A stretch of DNA of 5,137 nt from Selenomonadaceae bacterium. GTDB taxonomy: Bacteria > Bacillota > Negativicutes > Selenomonadales > Selenomonadaceae. Below the pieces are notes generated by a model that ran no database searches, was not told the origin of the DNA, and saw nothing but the letters and a program-made list of their open reading frames with translations. Of this stretch, positions 1 through 5,137 are shown piece after piece. Location: assembly GCA_017390245.1 (NCBI GenBank), contig JAFPCE010000031.1:1-5137 (forward strand), written 5' to 3'. Each line of letters opens with the position of its first letter. The stretch's first letter is position 1. Made by a program: the position numbers and the translations under genes.

Positions 1-99
1 ATGCTAGTAAAACCTTTATTAAGCCTTATTCTAGCATAAGTGCTGGCAAATGTCGAACATACGCAATAAAAATTTGTTCCTGTCTTTTATTTGGATTCT

Positions 100-960
100 T
101 TATCCCTTGGAAGATACCTCGTTATATACATCCTTCAGCAATGTTTCTTTTCTGAGGCTCAGGCATTCGCAGTGCTTATCTTCTGCATCAATATTTCTAA
201 TGGCCTCAATGATTATCTCACCTATCATAGGTGCATCATCATAAAAAATATTAGACATATCCTCATGGGACCACTTCTTGATGCCTTCACCATAGTTTAC
301 AGTAAAGTATAGTCCAGCGTAGCAGGCGCCTATCTCACGGGCCAGGTATACCTCTGGGCACATGCTCTGTCCCACAATATCTGCGTGGCCGTTAAGCATA
401 GCCACCTCAGCAGGGCTTTCAAAGTGACGGCCGTCAGTTACGGCATAGGTGCCTCTGGTGAAAATCCGCCCAGTAAACCGCTTTTTCACAGACTCTATCA
501 GCTGCTGTCTTAACTCAGGACAAAGGGCATCCCGCATAACCAGCAGATACCGTCCGTCCAGCATAACATCCTTGCGCATGGACAAATCCAGATAGTCATC
601 AGGCACCATAAAGTCACGGATATCTAAGAGCTTGTTAACAGTGCCCACGCCACCCTCAGAGATAATGCGCTTCACCCCAGCCTCACGGAATATCCAAAAT
701 ACCTGACGGGAGGCATCTGCCCTGGTAACACCGCTGCGCCAGCCGTGCATCTTCACTGTCAGCACATGCTTATCTCCCACGGTGAAATGGCGCATGGCAG
801 GACCTCTGCCATAAGGAGTTTCAAAATATAGATTATCTTCCACAATCTTTACGTCAGCGTCCTTTACCTTAGCGGGAAAATCACTGGAAAGTGTGCCAGA
901 ACCACCTACCACGCCGTAATCAGCTTTTGGTATATTTTGCTTAATATTTATATCTGCCAT
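100..960 (-). CDS. PNP/MTA phosphorylase-family protein (MtnP-like); possible futalosine-type nucleosidase
   Basis: This 286-residue protein belongs to the trimeric PNP/MTAP family and has about the family's usual length. Visible motifs are the N-terminal GGSG loop (19-22), TDGRHFES (175-182), and GQSMCPE followed by VYLAREIG (197-211). Family members cleave the N-glycosidic bond of purine nucleosides, normally by phosphorolysis in the cytoplasm. A hand alignment with human MTAP and PNP puts Glu181 and Asn222 where PNP uses Glu201/Asn243 to hold 6-oxopurines. MTAP has Ser178/Asp220 there for adenine. The phosphate-binding Arg (MTAP Arg60) is replaced by Met71, MTAP Asp222 by Gly224, and the ribose-site Met196 by Gln198. 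Ser21 and Ser199 remain in the phosphate loops. The ATG has a good AGGAG six bases upstream. The gene follows mqnC by 49 bp with a hairpin between them. A plain annotation would be MTA phosphorylase (mtnP). The residue changes and the neighbours make a futalosine-related substrate a real alternative. The family is secure; the substrate is not. Confidence 0.88.
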   Translation of the reverse strand: MADINIKQNIPKADYGVVGGSGTLSSDFPAKVKDADVKIVEDNLYFETPYGRGPAMRHFTVGDKHVLTVKMHGWRSGVTRADASRQVFWIFREAGVKRIISEGGVGTVNKLLDIRDFMVPDDYLDLSMRKDVMLDGRYLLVMRDALCPELRQQLIESVKKRFTGRIFTRGTYAVTDGRHFESPAEVAMLNGHADIVGQSMCPEVYLAREIGACYAGLYFTVNYGEGIKKWSHEDMSNIFYDDAPMIGEIIIEAIRNIDAEDKHCECLSLRKETLLKDVYNEVSSKG

Positions 961-979
961 GATGTTCTCCTTTATCTAG

Positions 980-1005
980 AAAAATTGCTCCCAAAGCGGG
1001 AGCAA
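980..1005 (-). terminator. Intrinsic terminator-like hairpin between mqnC and the PNP-family gene
   Basis: Read on the minus strand, a perfect 8-bp stem (TTGCTCCC / GGGAGCAA) encloses the 5-base loop GCTTT and is followed directly by TTTTT. It begins four bases after the mqnC stop codon and ends shortly before the ribosome binding site of the next gene. Five of the eight pairs are G-C, so the hairpin should be stable, but the T-run is short. It may stop only part of transcription, which would lower expression of the downstream gene relative to the three radical SAM genes. No convincing promoter was found between the hairpin and the downstream start. Confidence 0.65.
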
Positions 1006-1009
1006 ATAT

Positions 1010-2032
1010 TTAAAATCTCTTGATAATATTGTACTCTGTATCACGCTGGGCAGGCTTTTTCCCTGCACCGCTAATAAGGTCCACCATCTTGTTAATGGAC
1101 ATATCATAGGCAGTACCTGCTGCCCTTACTACATTTTCCTCCAGCATAATGCTGCCCAGGTCATCTGCACCAAAGCCTAAGGTCAGCTGGCCAATGCGCT
1201 CTCCCTGAGTTACCCAGGAGCCCTGGATATGAGCCACATTATCCATGTAGAGACGGCTAAGAGCCAGGGTACGCATATAGTCCCAGCCAGAGGTCTTCTC
1301 GCCCCCCAGCTTGGTGTTGTTTGGCTGGAAGCTCCAGGTAATAAAGGCTCTGAAGCCACCAGTTTTATCCTGGAGACGGCGGATTTTCTCCATGTGTTCC
1401 ACCCGCTGGGCCATGGTTTCCCCTAAGCCTATAACCATGGTAGCTGTGCTTTCCATGCCAATGCTGTGGGCACATTCCATCACATGGAGCCAGTCATCAG
1501 TCATGATTTTCTTCGGGCTCACACGCTTTCTTACATCGTCCACCAGGATTTCCGCACCGCCTCCTGGCAAGCTATCCAGACCTGCTGCCTGCAGGCGCTT
1601 TAAGCAGTCCAATATGGATATGCCTGCCTGTCTGGCAAAATGCTGGATTTCGGTAGCAGTGAAGGAATGTATGGTAATATCGTACTTGCTTTTAATGGTG
1701 GTAAGCATTTTTTCATAATATTCCAGTCCTAAATCAGGGTAAAGCCCGCCCTGAATCATCAGCTGGGTACCGCCAGCATCTACAGTTTCCTGCACCTTCT
1801 GCAAAATCTCATCATAGGTTAAGAGATAGGCATCCTTGTGGTCCTTACGGCGGAAAAAAGCACAGAAATTGCACTCATTAACACAAACATTGGTATAGTT
1901 AATATTTCTATCTACAATAAAGGTTACAGTGTCACCAAAGCGTTTCCGGCAGATGGCATCAGCTTCCCGGCCCATAGCAACAGGATCGCCATGTAAAAGC
2001 ATTTCTGTGGCCTGTTTTTCACTTAATCTCAT
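1010..2032 (-). CDS. mqnC: Cyclic dehypoxanthine futalosine synthase (MqnC), radical SAM
   Basis: MqnC is a cytoplasmic radical SAM enzyme that turns dehypoxanthine futalosine into its cyclic form in the futalosine route to menaquinone. The 340-residue protein has the family layout. RNINYTNVC leads into the CX3CX2C cluster motif (Cys50, Cys54, Cys57; CVNECNFC), followed by GGTQLMIQGGLYPDL (88-102), LPGGGAEIL (155-163), QDKTGGFRAF (221-230), SWVTQG (272-277), GFGADDLGS (286-294) and PAQRDTEY (327-334). GGTQ, SWVTQG and DDLGS separate MqnC from MqnE, which has YWVML and DDLDGT. The ATG overlaps the TGA of the upstream mqnE-like gene (ATGA, 4 bp) and has a strong GAGGAGG seven bases before it, so the two are probably translationally coupled. 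One oddity is IGLGET (201-206) where both neighbours have GHIET. Family assignment is firm; activity is inferred from homology. Confidence 0.93.
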   Translation of the reverse strand: MRLSEKQATEMLLHGDPVAMGREADAICRKRFGDTVTFIVDRNINYTNVCVNECNFCAFFRRKDHKDAYLLTYDEILQKVQETVDAGGTQLMIQGGLYPDLGLEYYEKMLTTIKSKYDITIHSFTATEIQHFARQAGISILDCLKRLQAAGLDSLPGGGAEILVDDVRKRVSPKKIMTDDWLHVMECAHSIGMESTATMVIGLGETMAQRVEHMEKIRRLQDKTGGFRAFITWSFQPNNTKLGGEKTSGWDYMRTLALSRLYMDNVAHIQGSWVTQGERIGQLTLGFGADDLGSIMLEENVVRAAGTAYDMSINKMVDLISGAGKKPAQRDTEYNIIKRF

Positions 2033-3165
2033 CTGTCTGCCTCCTCTGCTTTATTATCCATTTTAACAGCTGCAATAGGATCTGCCACTGGATGATAGAA
2101 GGTATCCCGCTCTACTGGCACATAGCCTGCTTCAGTAATAAGCTTCTGCAGGGTGCTGACAGTGATGCCGGTCTTGGTTTTTGCACCGGCAGCATGGATG
2201 ATTTTCTCCTCGCCAATAGTGCCATCCAAGTCATCTGCACCAAAGCCTAAAGCCAGCTGTGCCACAGGCATGGTCAGCATTATCCAGAAAGCCTTGATAT
2301 GGTCAATATTATCTAATATGAGACGGGACAGGGCCATCATCTTCATATCCTCCCAGGAGCCCACACGCTTCAGATGGTACTCTTCACCTAATTTAGTGTT
2401 GTCTGGGTGGAACGGGAAGGAAACGAAGGCCTGGAAGCCATGGGTTTCGTCCTGAATATCCCGCAGGGTAATAAGGTGCTGCAGCCGTTCCTCAATGGTT
2501 TCAATATGGCCGTACATCATGGTTGCATTAGTACGGATGCCTAATTTGTGGGCAGTCTTGATGGTATGAATCCACTGTGCAGTAGTGGCCTTTTTCGGAC
2601 AGATAATCTCCCTGACTCTGTCAGAGAGAATTTCTGCGCCGCCTCCAGGCAAAGAGGACAGACCAGCCGCCTTTAATATGGTCAGCACTTCCTCCACGGA
2701 TTTGCCAGTCATCTGGCTGAAATGGACGATTTCTACTGGTGTAAAGGCCTTAATATCTGCCTCAGGCATAGCAGCCTTCACTTGCTTTACTATATTTAAA
2801 TAGTAATTAAAATCCTTATCTGGATGCAGGGCACTGACTATGTGGATTTCCCCTAAATTCTTAACGGTTTTAGCATCCTCTAAAATCTTAGCAATATCTT
2901 CTGTTTCCAGCACAAAGCCCCTCTTGTCCCCCTGCTGGCACTGGAAGGCACACAAAGGACAGTTGGAGGTGCAGATATTGGTCAGGTTAATGTGGCGGTT
3001 AACATTGTAAAAAACATTTTTGCCGCTTTTTCTTTCCTTCAGCTTCCTGGCACATTCTGCCAGAAACAGCAAATCATTATCTTCATAAAGCGCCAGGGCA
3101 TCCTGCAGGGTCAGGCGTTCTCCCTGCTGTGCCTTTGCTCTTGCAACAGCTATCTGGTTTTCCAT
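2029..3165 (-). CDS. mqnE: Aminofutalosine synthase family (MqnE), radical SAM; second tandem copy
   Basis: MqnE is a radical SAM enzyme that adds the adenosyl radical to the enolpyruvyl group of the MqnA product, releasing CO2 and giving aminofutalosine, the first purine-containing menaquinone intermediate. In this 378-residue protein the motifs run: YNVNRHINLTNIC (53-65), cluster Cys65/Cys69/Cys72, ALHPD (112-116), KAFTPVEIVHFS (139-150), SLPGGGAEIL (171-180), NATMMYGHIET (213-223), KAFWIMLT (291-298), GFGADDLDGT (307-316) and PVERDTFYH (350-358). These are MqnE-type, and the conserved C-terminal half matches family consensus better than the upstream paralog does. The cluster motif reads CTSNCPLC, with Leu71 where the family usually has an aromatic residue. 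The last 20 or so residues (about 359-378) are a polar tail beyond the usual end. The SD TAAGGAG overlaps the preceding gene's stop codon and sits five bases before the ATG. CofH is a relative, but no F420 genes are seen here, so MqnE fits better. Confidence 0.88.
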   Translation of the reverse strand: MENQIAVARAKAQQGERLTLQDALALYEDNDLLFLAECARKLKERKSGKNVFYNVNRHINLTNICTSNCPLCAFQCQQGDKRGFVLETEDIAKILEDAKTVKNLGEIHIVSALHPDKDFNYYLNIVKQVKAAMPEADIKAFTPVEIVHFSQMTGKSVEEVLTILKAAGLSSLPGGGAEILSDRVREIICPKKATTAQWIHTIKTAHKLGIRTNATMMYGHIETIEERLQHLITLRDIQDETHGFQAFVSFPFHPDNTKLGEEYHLKRVGSWEDMKMMALSRLILDNIDHIKAFWIMLTMPVAQLALGFGADDLDGTIGEEKIIHAAGAKTKTGITVSTLQKLITEAGYVPVERDTFYHPVADPIAAVKMDNKAEEADR

Positions 3166-3174
3166 GGCTTCTCC

Positions 3175-4269
3175 TTACTTGATTTCTCCAATAATATTGA
3201 AATTGCAGTCACAGGCTACTGGTATGCGGCCTGCATCCCGGACGATTTTGATAATATTATCCTCACTGAGGGCAGTAGGACTGGTAGCGCCGGCATCATG
3301 AAGAATGGTTTCCTTGTGAATAGTGCCGTCAATATCGTTAGCACCAAAGCCTAAAGCTATCTGGGCTACAGGTACAGTCAGCATTACCCAGTAGGCCTTG
3401 ATGTTGGTGAAATTGTCCAGCATAAGACGGGAAATGGCCATGGTCTTCAAATCATCCCACATGGTGGTCTGCTTAACGGTCTTCCCCAGCTCAGTGTTCT
3501 TTGGCAGGAATGGGAAGCAGATAAAGGTCTGGAAACCGCCAGTCTTGTCCTGCAGGTCACGAAGCTTCAGGAGATGCTCCACCCGCTCCTCCATGGTTTC
3601 AATATGGCCGTAGAGCATGCTGGCATTGGTCTTGATGCCCATGCTGTGGGCTACCCTGGCTACCTCTAACCACTGGTCTGCACTGGCCTTGTTAGGGCAC
3701 AGCTCATTTCTGACTCTGTCAGTTAAAATCTCTGCACCACCGCCGGCAATAGCCTGGAGACCTGCCTGCTGCAGCTTTTCTAATACCTGGCGGATACTGA
3801 GGCCGGAAATATCAGCAAAATGGGTTATCTCTACGCCGGTAAAGCCCTTTAAATACAGGCTTGGATATGTATCATGCAGTGCCTGGAGACGCTCTAAATA
3901 GTCATCAAAGCTCCAATCTGGATGCAGTCCGCTAACCACATGCAGGCCAGCTAAATGAGGATCATGCATGGCATCTGCCACCACATCTAAGGCCTGCTGC
4001 ACGCTCATGGCATAAGCCCCCTTATCCTCTGCATCACGGCCAAAAGCACAGAATTTGCAGCGGGAGGTGCAGATGTTGGTCAGATTAACGTGGCAGTTAA
4101 CATTGTAGTATACGTAGTCACCGCATTTTCTTTTGCGGACCATATCTGCCATGTTGCCCAGCCAGGCAATGTCGTTGCAGGCAAAGAGTCTAAGGCCATC
4201 CTCCCGGCTCAGCCTCTCGCCTTTTAATATCTTTTCTTCAATATCCTTGTATTCTTCAGAACAGTACAC
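3175..4269 (-). CDS. mqnE: Aminofutalosine synthase family (MqnE) paralog, radical SAM; first tandem copy
   Basis: This is the first gene of the minus-strand cluster, 364 residues and usual MqnE length. It has an N-terminal helical stretch with GERLSREDGLRLF (17-29), VYYNVNCHVNLTNIC (53-67), cluster Cys67/Cys71/Cys74 (CTSRCKFC), SGLHPDWSFDDYL (113-125), GGGAEIL (176-182), NASMLYGHIET (215-225), QDKTGGFQTF (240-249) and KAYWVML (291-297). The whole chain aligns with the next gene without large gaps, so the two are tandem paralogs. It departs from family consensus at several sites: NCH for NRH, AIAGGG for SLPGGG, GANDIDGT for GADDLDGT, and PVACDCNF where the neighbour has PVERDTFY. It may be the working MqnE, a diverged copy with another substrate, or a subunit partner; sequence alone does not decide. 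The start is GTG, chosen because GGAGG lies seven bases upstream and the N-terminus then matches the family. Confidence 0.85.
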   Translation of the reverse strand: MYCSEEYKDIEEKILKGERLSREDGLRLFACNDIAWLGNMADMVRKRKCGDYVYYNVNCHVNLTNICTSRCKFCAFGRDAEDKGAYAMSVQQALDVVADAMHDPHLAGLHVVSGLHPDWSFDDYLERLQALHDTYPSLYLKGFTGVEITHFADISGLSIRQVLEKLQQAGLQAIAGGGAEILTDRVRNELCPNKASADQWLEVARVAHSMGIKTNASMLYGHIETMEERVEHLLKLRDLQDKTGGFQTFICFPFLPKNTELGKTVKQTTMWDDLKTMAISRLMLDNFTNIKAYWVMLTVPVAQIALGFGANDIDGTIHKETILHDAGATSPTALSEDNIIKIVRDAGRIPVACDCNFNIIGEIK

Positions 4270-4276
4270 CGATAGT

Positions 4277-4281
4277 CCTCC
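4277..4281 (-). promoter_or_regulatory. Ribosome binding site deciding the GTG start
   Basis: On the minus strand GGAGG is followed by a seven-base spacer (ACTATCG) and then GTG at 4269. No other start codon near the conserved N-terminus has a comparable site. Confidence 0.8.
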
Positions 4282-4301
4282 AATATATTTATATCAATTT
4301 T

Positions 4302-4317
4302 AGTTAAATTTTTAACT
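4302..4317. repeat. Perfect short palindrome in the mqn leader
   Basis: AGTTAAA and TTTAACT form 7-bp inverted arms around a 2-base centre, about 20 bp before the ribosome binding site of the first minus-strand gene. It is adjacent to a second small inverted repeat, TTGCA/TGCAA (4318-4335). It could be an operator or a weak RNA hairpin. In DNA this AT-rich it could also arise by chance. Confidence 0.35.
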
Positions 4318-4334
4318 TGCAATTTTTGTATGCA

Positions 4335-4353
4335 AAATACATATTAAATACAT
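4335..4353. repeat. Direct repeat AAATACAT, two copies 11 bp apart
   Basis: AAATACAT occurs at 4335-4342 and again at 4346-4353. The start-to-start distance is 11 bp, about one helical turn. Both lie just downstream of the predicted start point of the minus-strand transcript, a position where a regulator could block transcription. No known regulator is recognised. Confidence 0.3.
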
Positions 4354-4374
4354 AGTACTTGGCACACAAAAAGT

Positions 4375-4383
4375 ATTATAACA
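4375..4383 (-). promoter_or_regulatory. Candidate extended -10 promoter for the mqn cluster
   Basis: The minus strand reads TGTTATAAT, a perfect TATAAT box with the TGn extension that can replace a strong -35. The -35 region at 4398-4403 (TTTTAT) is poor. Transcription would start near 4369, leaving an AT-rich leader of about 100 bases before the GTG at 4269. This is the best minus-strand promoter in the intergenic region. Confidence 0.55.
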
Positions 4384-4429
4384 CCTTTTAAATCAATATA
4401 AAATAGCCATTAATTTCTTTTCTGCAAAG

Positions 4430-4458
4430 TTTACATTTTTCCTAATATATGTTATTAT
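4430..4458 (+). promoter_or_regulatory. Candidate sigma-70-type promoter for the DUF554 gene
   Basis: TTTACA (4430-4435) and TATTAT (4453-4458) are separated by exactly 17 bp, each one mismatch from consensus. Transcription would begin near 4465, about 25 bases before the ATG at 4490. GAGG (4479-4482) then sits seven bases before the start codon. This promoter is back to back with the one for the minus-strand cluster, about 50 bp away. Confidence 0.6.
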
Positions 4459-4489
4459 TTTCGTTAAAATATGTAAACGAGGTATTTCT

Positions 4490-5137
4490 ATGGCAGGACT
4501 TGGTACAGTAGCCAATGTTTCAGCTATTCTAGTGGCTGGAGTTTTAGGTACATTTTTTGGTGATTTGTTAAAGGAAAAGCTGCAGGATGGTCTCTTAAAG
4601 GCCACTTCTATTTGTGTTATTTTTATAGGCATTGCAGGCGCTATGGAGCAGATGCTGAAGATTAGCGAGGGACATCTTGCCAGCAACGGCAGCATGATGA
4701 TGGTATGCTGCTTTATTGTTGGTACGCTGATTGGTGAAATCATTGATATTGAGGACAAGCTGGAGCGTTTGGGCAGCTGGCTGAAGGTTAAGAGCAAAAG
4801 CGAAGGCGATGGCGGTTTTGTGGATGCCTTTGTAACTGCTTCTCTCACGGTATGTATCGGTGCCATGGCCATTGTAGGTGCTATTCAGGACGGCATGCTG
4901 GGAGACTATACCACCCTGTGCATCAAGGCTGTGCTTGACTTTATCATCATCTTTGTCATGGCCTCCACCATGGGCAAGGGCTGCACCTTCTCTGCTATTC
5001 CTGTTGGCATACTCCAGGGCAGCATCACTATACTGGCCAGCTTTTTAGCCCCTGTTATGACGCCCCTGGCCCTGTCCTACATTTCCCTTACGGGATCTGT
5101 TATGATATTCTGCGTAGGCGTCAACCTGGTATGGGGC
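4490..5137 (+). CDS. DUF554 family membrane protein (YdfK/YqgA-like), 3' end outside window
   Basis: The reading frame is open for 216 codons to the window edge with no stop. The family is usually somewhat longer, so probably only the last few dozen residues are missing. The protein is hydrophobic with about seven likely membrane segments (near 5-26, 37-54, 68-86, 112-132, 143-161, 164-186 and 195-216). It has DUF554 hallmarks: GTVANVSAILVAGVLG near the start, GTLIGEIIDIEDKLERLG (78-95), FVTASLTVCIGAMAIVGAIQDG (114-135, a small-residue-rich membrane core), LDFIIIFVMASTMG (149-162) and FSAIPVGILQG (167-177). It should be an inner-membrane protein. The family's function is not established, though a transport role is often suspected. 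The ATG is supported by GAGG seven bases upstream and by alignment with the family N-terminus. It has its own promoter and no visible link to menaquinone synthesis. Confidence 0.88.
   Translation, partial: MAGLGTVANVSAILVAGVLGTFFGDLLKEKLQDGLLKATSICVIFIGIAGAMEQMLKISEGHLASNGSMMMVCCFIVGTLIGEIIDIEDKLERLGSWLKVKSKSEGDGGFVDAFVTASLTVCIGAMAIVGAIQDGMLGDYTTLCIKAVLDFIIIFVMASTMGKGCTFSAIPVGILQGSITILASFLAPVMTPLALSYISLTGSVMIFCVGVNLVWG

Noticed and set aside
1..37. Inverted repeat ATGCTAG...CTAGCAT at the left edge, possibly a terminator or recombination site
   Set aside because: The arms are only 7 bp with a 23-base loop, there is no T-run in the right place for the minus-strand genes, and no adjacent mobile element is visible.
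51..80. A TTCGA-like stretch on the minus strand, checked as a tRNA T-arm
   Set aside because: The flanking bases do not form the 5-bp T stem or an acceptor stem, so no tRNA is supported.
50..312. Two short plus-strand frames at the left end
   Set aside because: Both overlap the 3' end of the nucleoside phosphorylase-family gene in antisense, and neither has a ribosome binding site or a recognisable product.
1311..1718. A 135-residue plus-strand open frame within mqnC
   Set aside because: It is the reverse-strand shadow of a strongly conserved radical SAM coding region and has no family resemblance or ribosome binding site of note. The other plus-strand frames between 1229 and 3901 are the same kind of artefact.
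2029..4269. CofH/CofG (F420 biosynthesis) identity for the radical SAM genes
   Set aside because: The motifs (YWVML, DDLDGT-type, and the adjacent mqnC with SWVTQG and DDLGS) fit the futalosine enzymes, and no other F420 genes are in the window.
4312..4353. A possible 13-codon leader peptide on the minus strand (MYLICILHTKIAS)
   Set aside because: It has no Shine-Dalgarno sequence and no run of a regulatory amino acid, so nothing separates it from a chance frame.
4393..4872. A 159-residue open frame on the minus strand
   Set aside because: It lies antisense to the DUF554 gene, has a low-complexity Ser/Pro/Ile-rich composition typical of shadow frames, and the plus-strand frame is clearly the conserved protein.

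Overview
The window looks like chromosomal DNA of a low-to-moderate GC Gram-positive-type anaerobe. The ribosome binding sites are strong (AAGGAG, GAGGAGG), the genes are tightly packed, and the intergenic DNA is very AT-rich. Futalosine-pathway menaquinone genes together with a DUF554 membrane protein would fit a Firmicute, perhaps a Negativicute such as the Selenomonas/Megamonas group. That placement is an inference from gene content and style, not from a marker gene.

The left four fifths is a minus-strand cluster, read from about 4369 down to 100. In transcription order it holds a GTG-started radical SAM protein of the aminofutalosine synthase (MqnE) family, a second MqnE-family paralog 9 bp later, an MqnC-type radical SAM enzyme that overlaps it by 4 bp (ATGA), and a trimeric nucleoside phosphorylase of the PNP/MTA phosphorylase family. 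The first three are homologous to one another. An intrinsic-terminator-like hairpin lies between mqnC and the phosphorylase gene.

The cluster can be read as a menaquinone module. MqnE joins the MqnA product to the adenosine part of SAM, giving aminofutalosine. A nucleosidase step then removes the purine, and MqnC cyclises dehypoxanthine futalosine. MqnA, MqnD and the later prenylation and methylation enzymes are not in the window. The nucleosidase is also missing, unless the phosphorylase-family protein has taken that role. Its active site is unusual: it has a 6-oxopurine-type base pocket and lacks the usual phosphate-binding arginine. This and the tandem MqnE duplication are the main points of interest.

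A divergent AT-rich intergenic region of about 220 bp (4270-4489) carries a candidate promoter in each direction and several short symmetric or repeated sequences. To its right, a plus-strand gene for a DUF554 multi-pass membrane protein starts at 4490 and runs off the window end. The first 99 bases are non-coding as far as can be seen.
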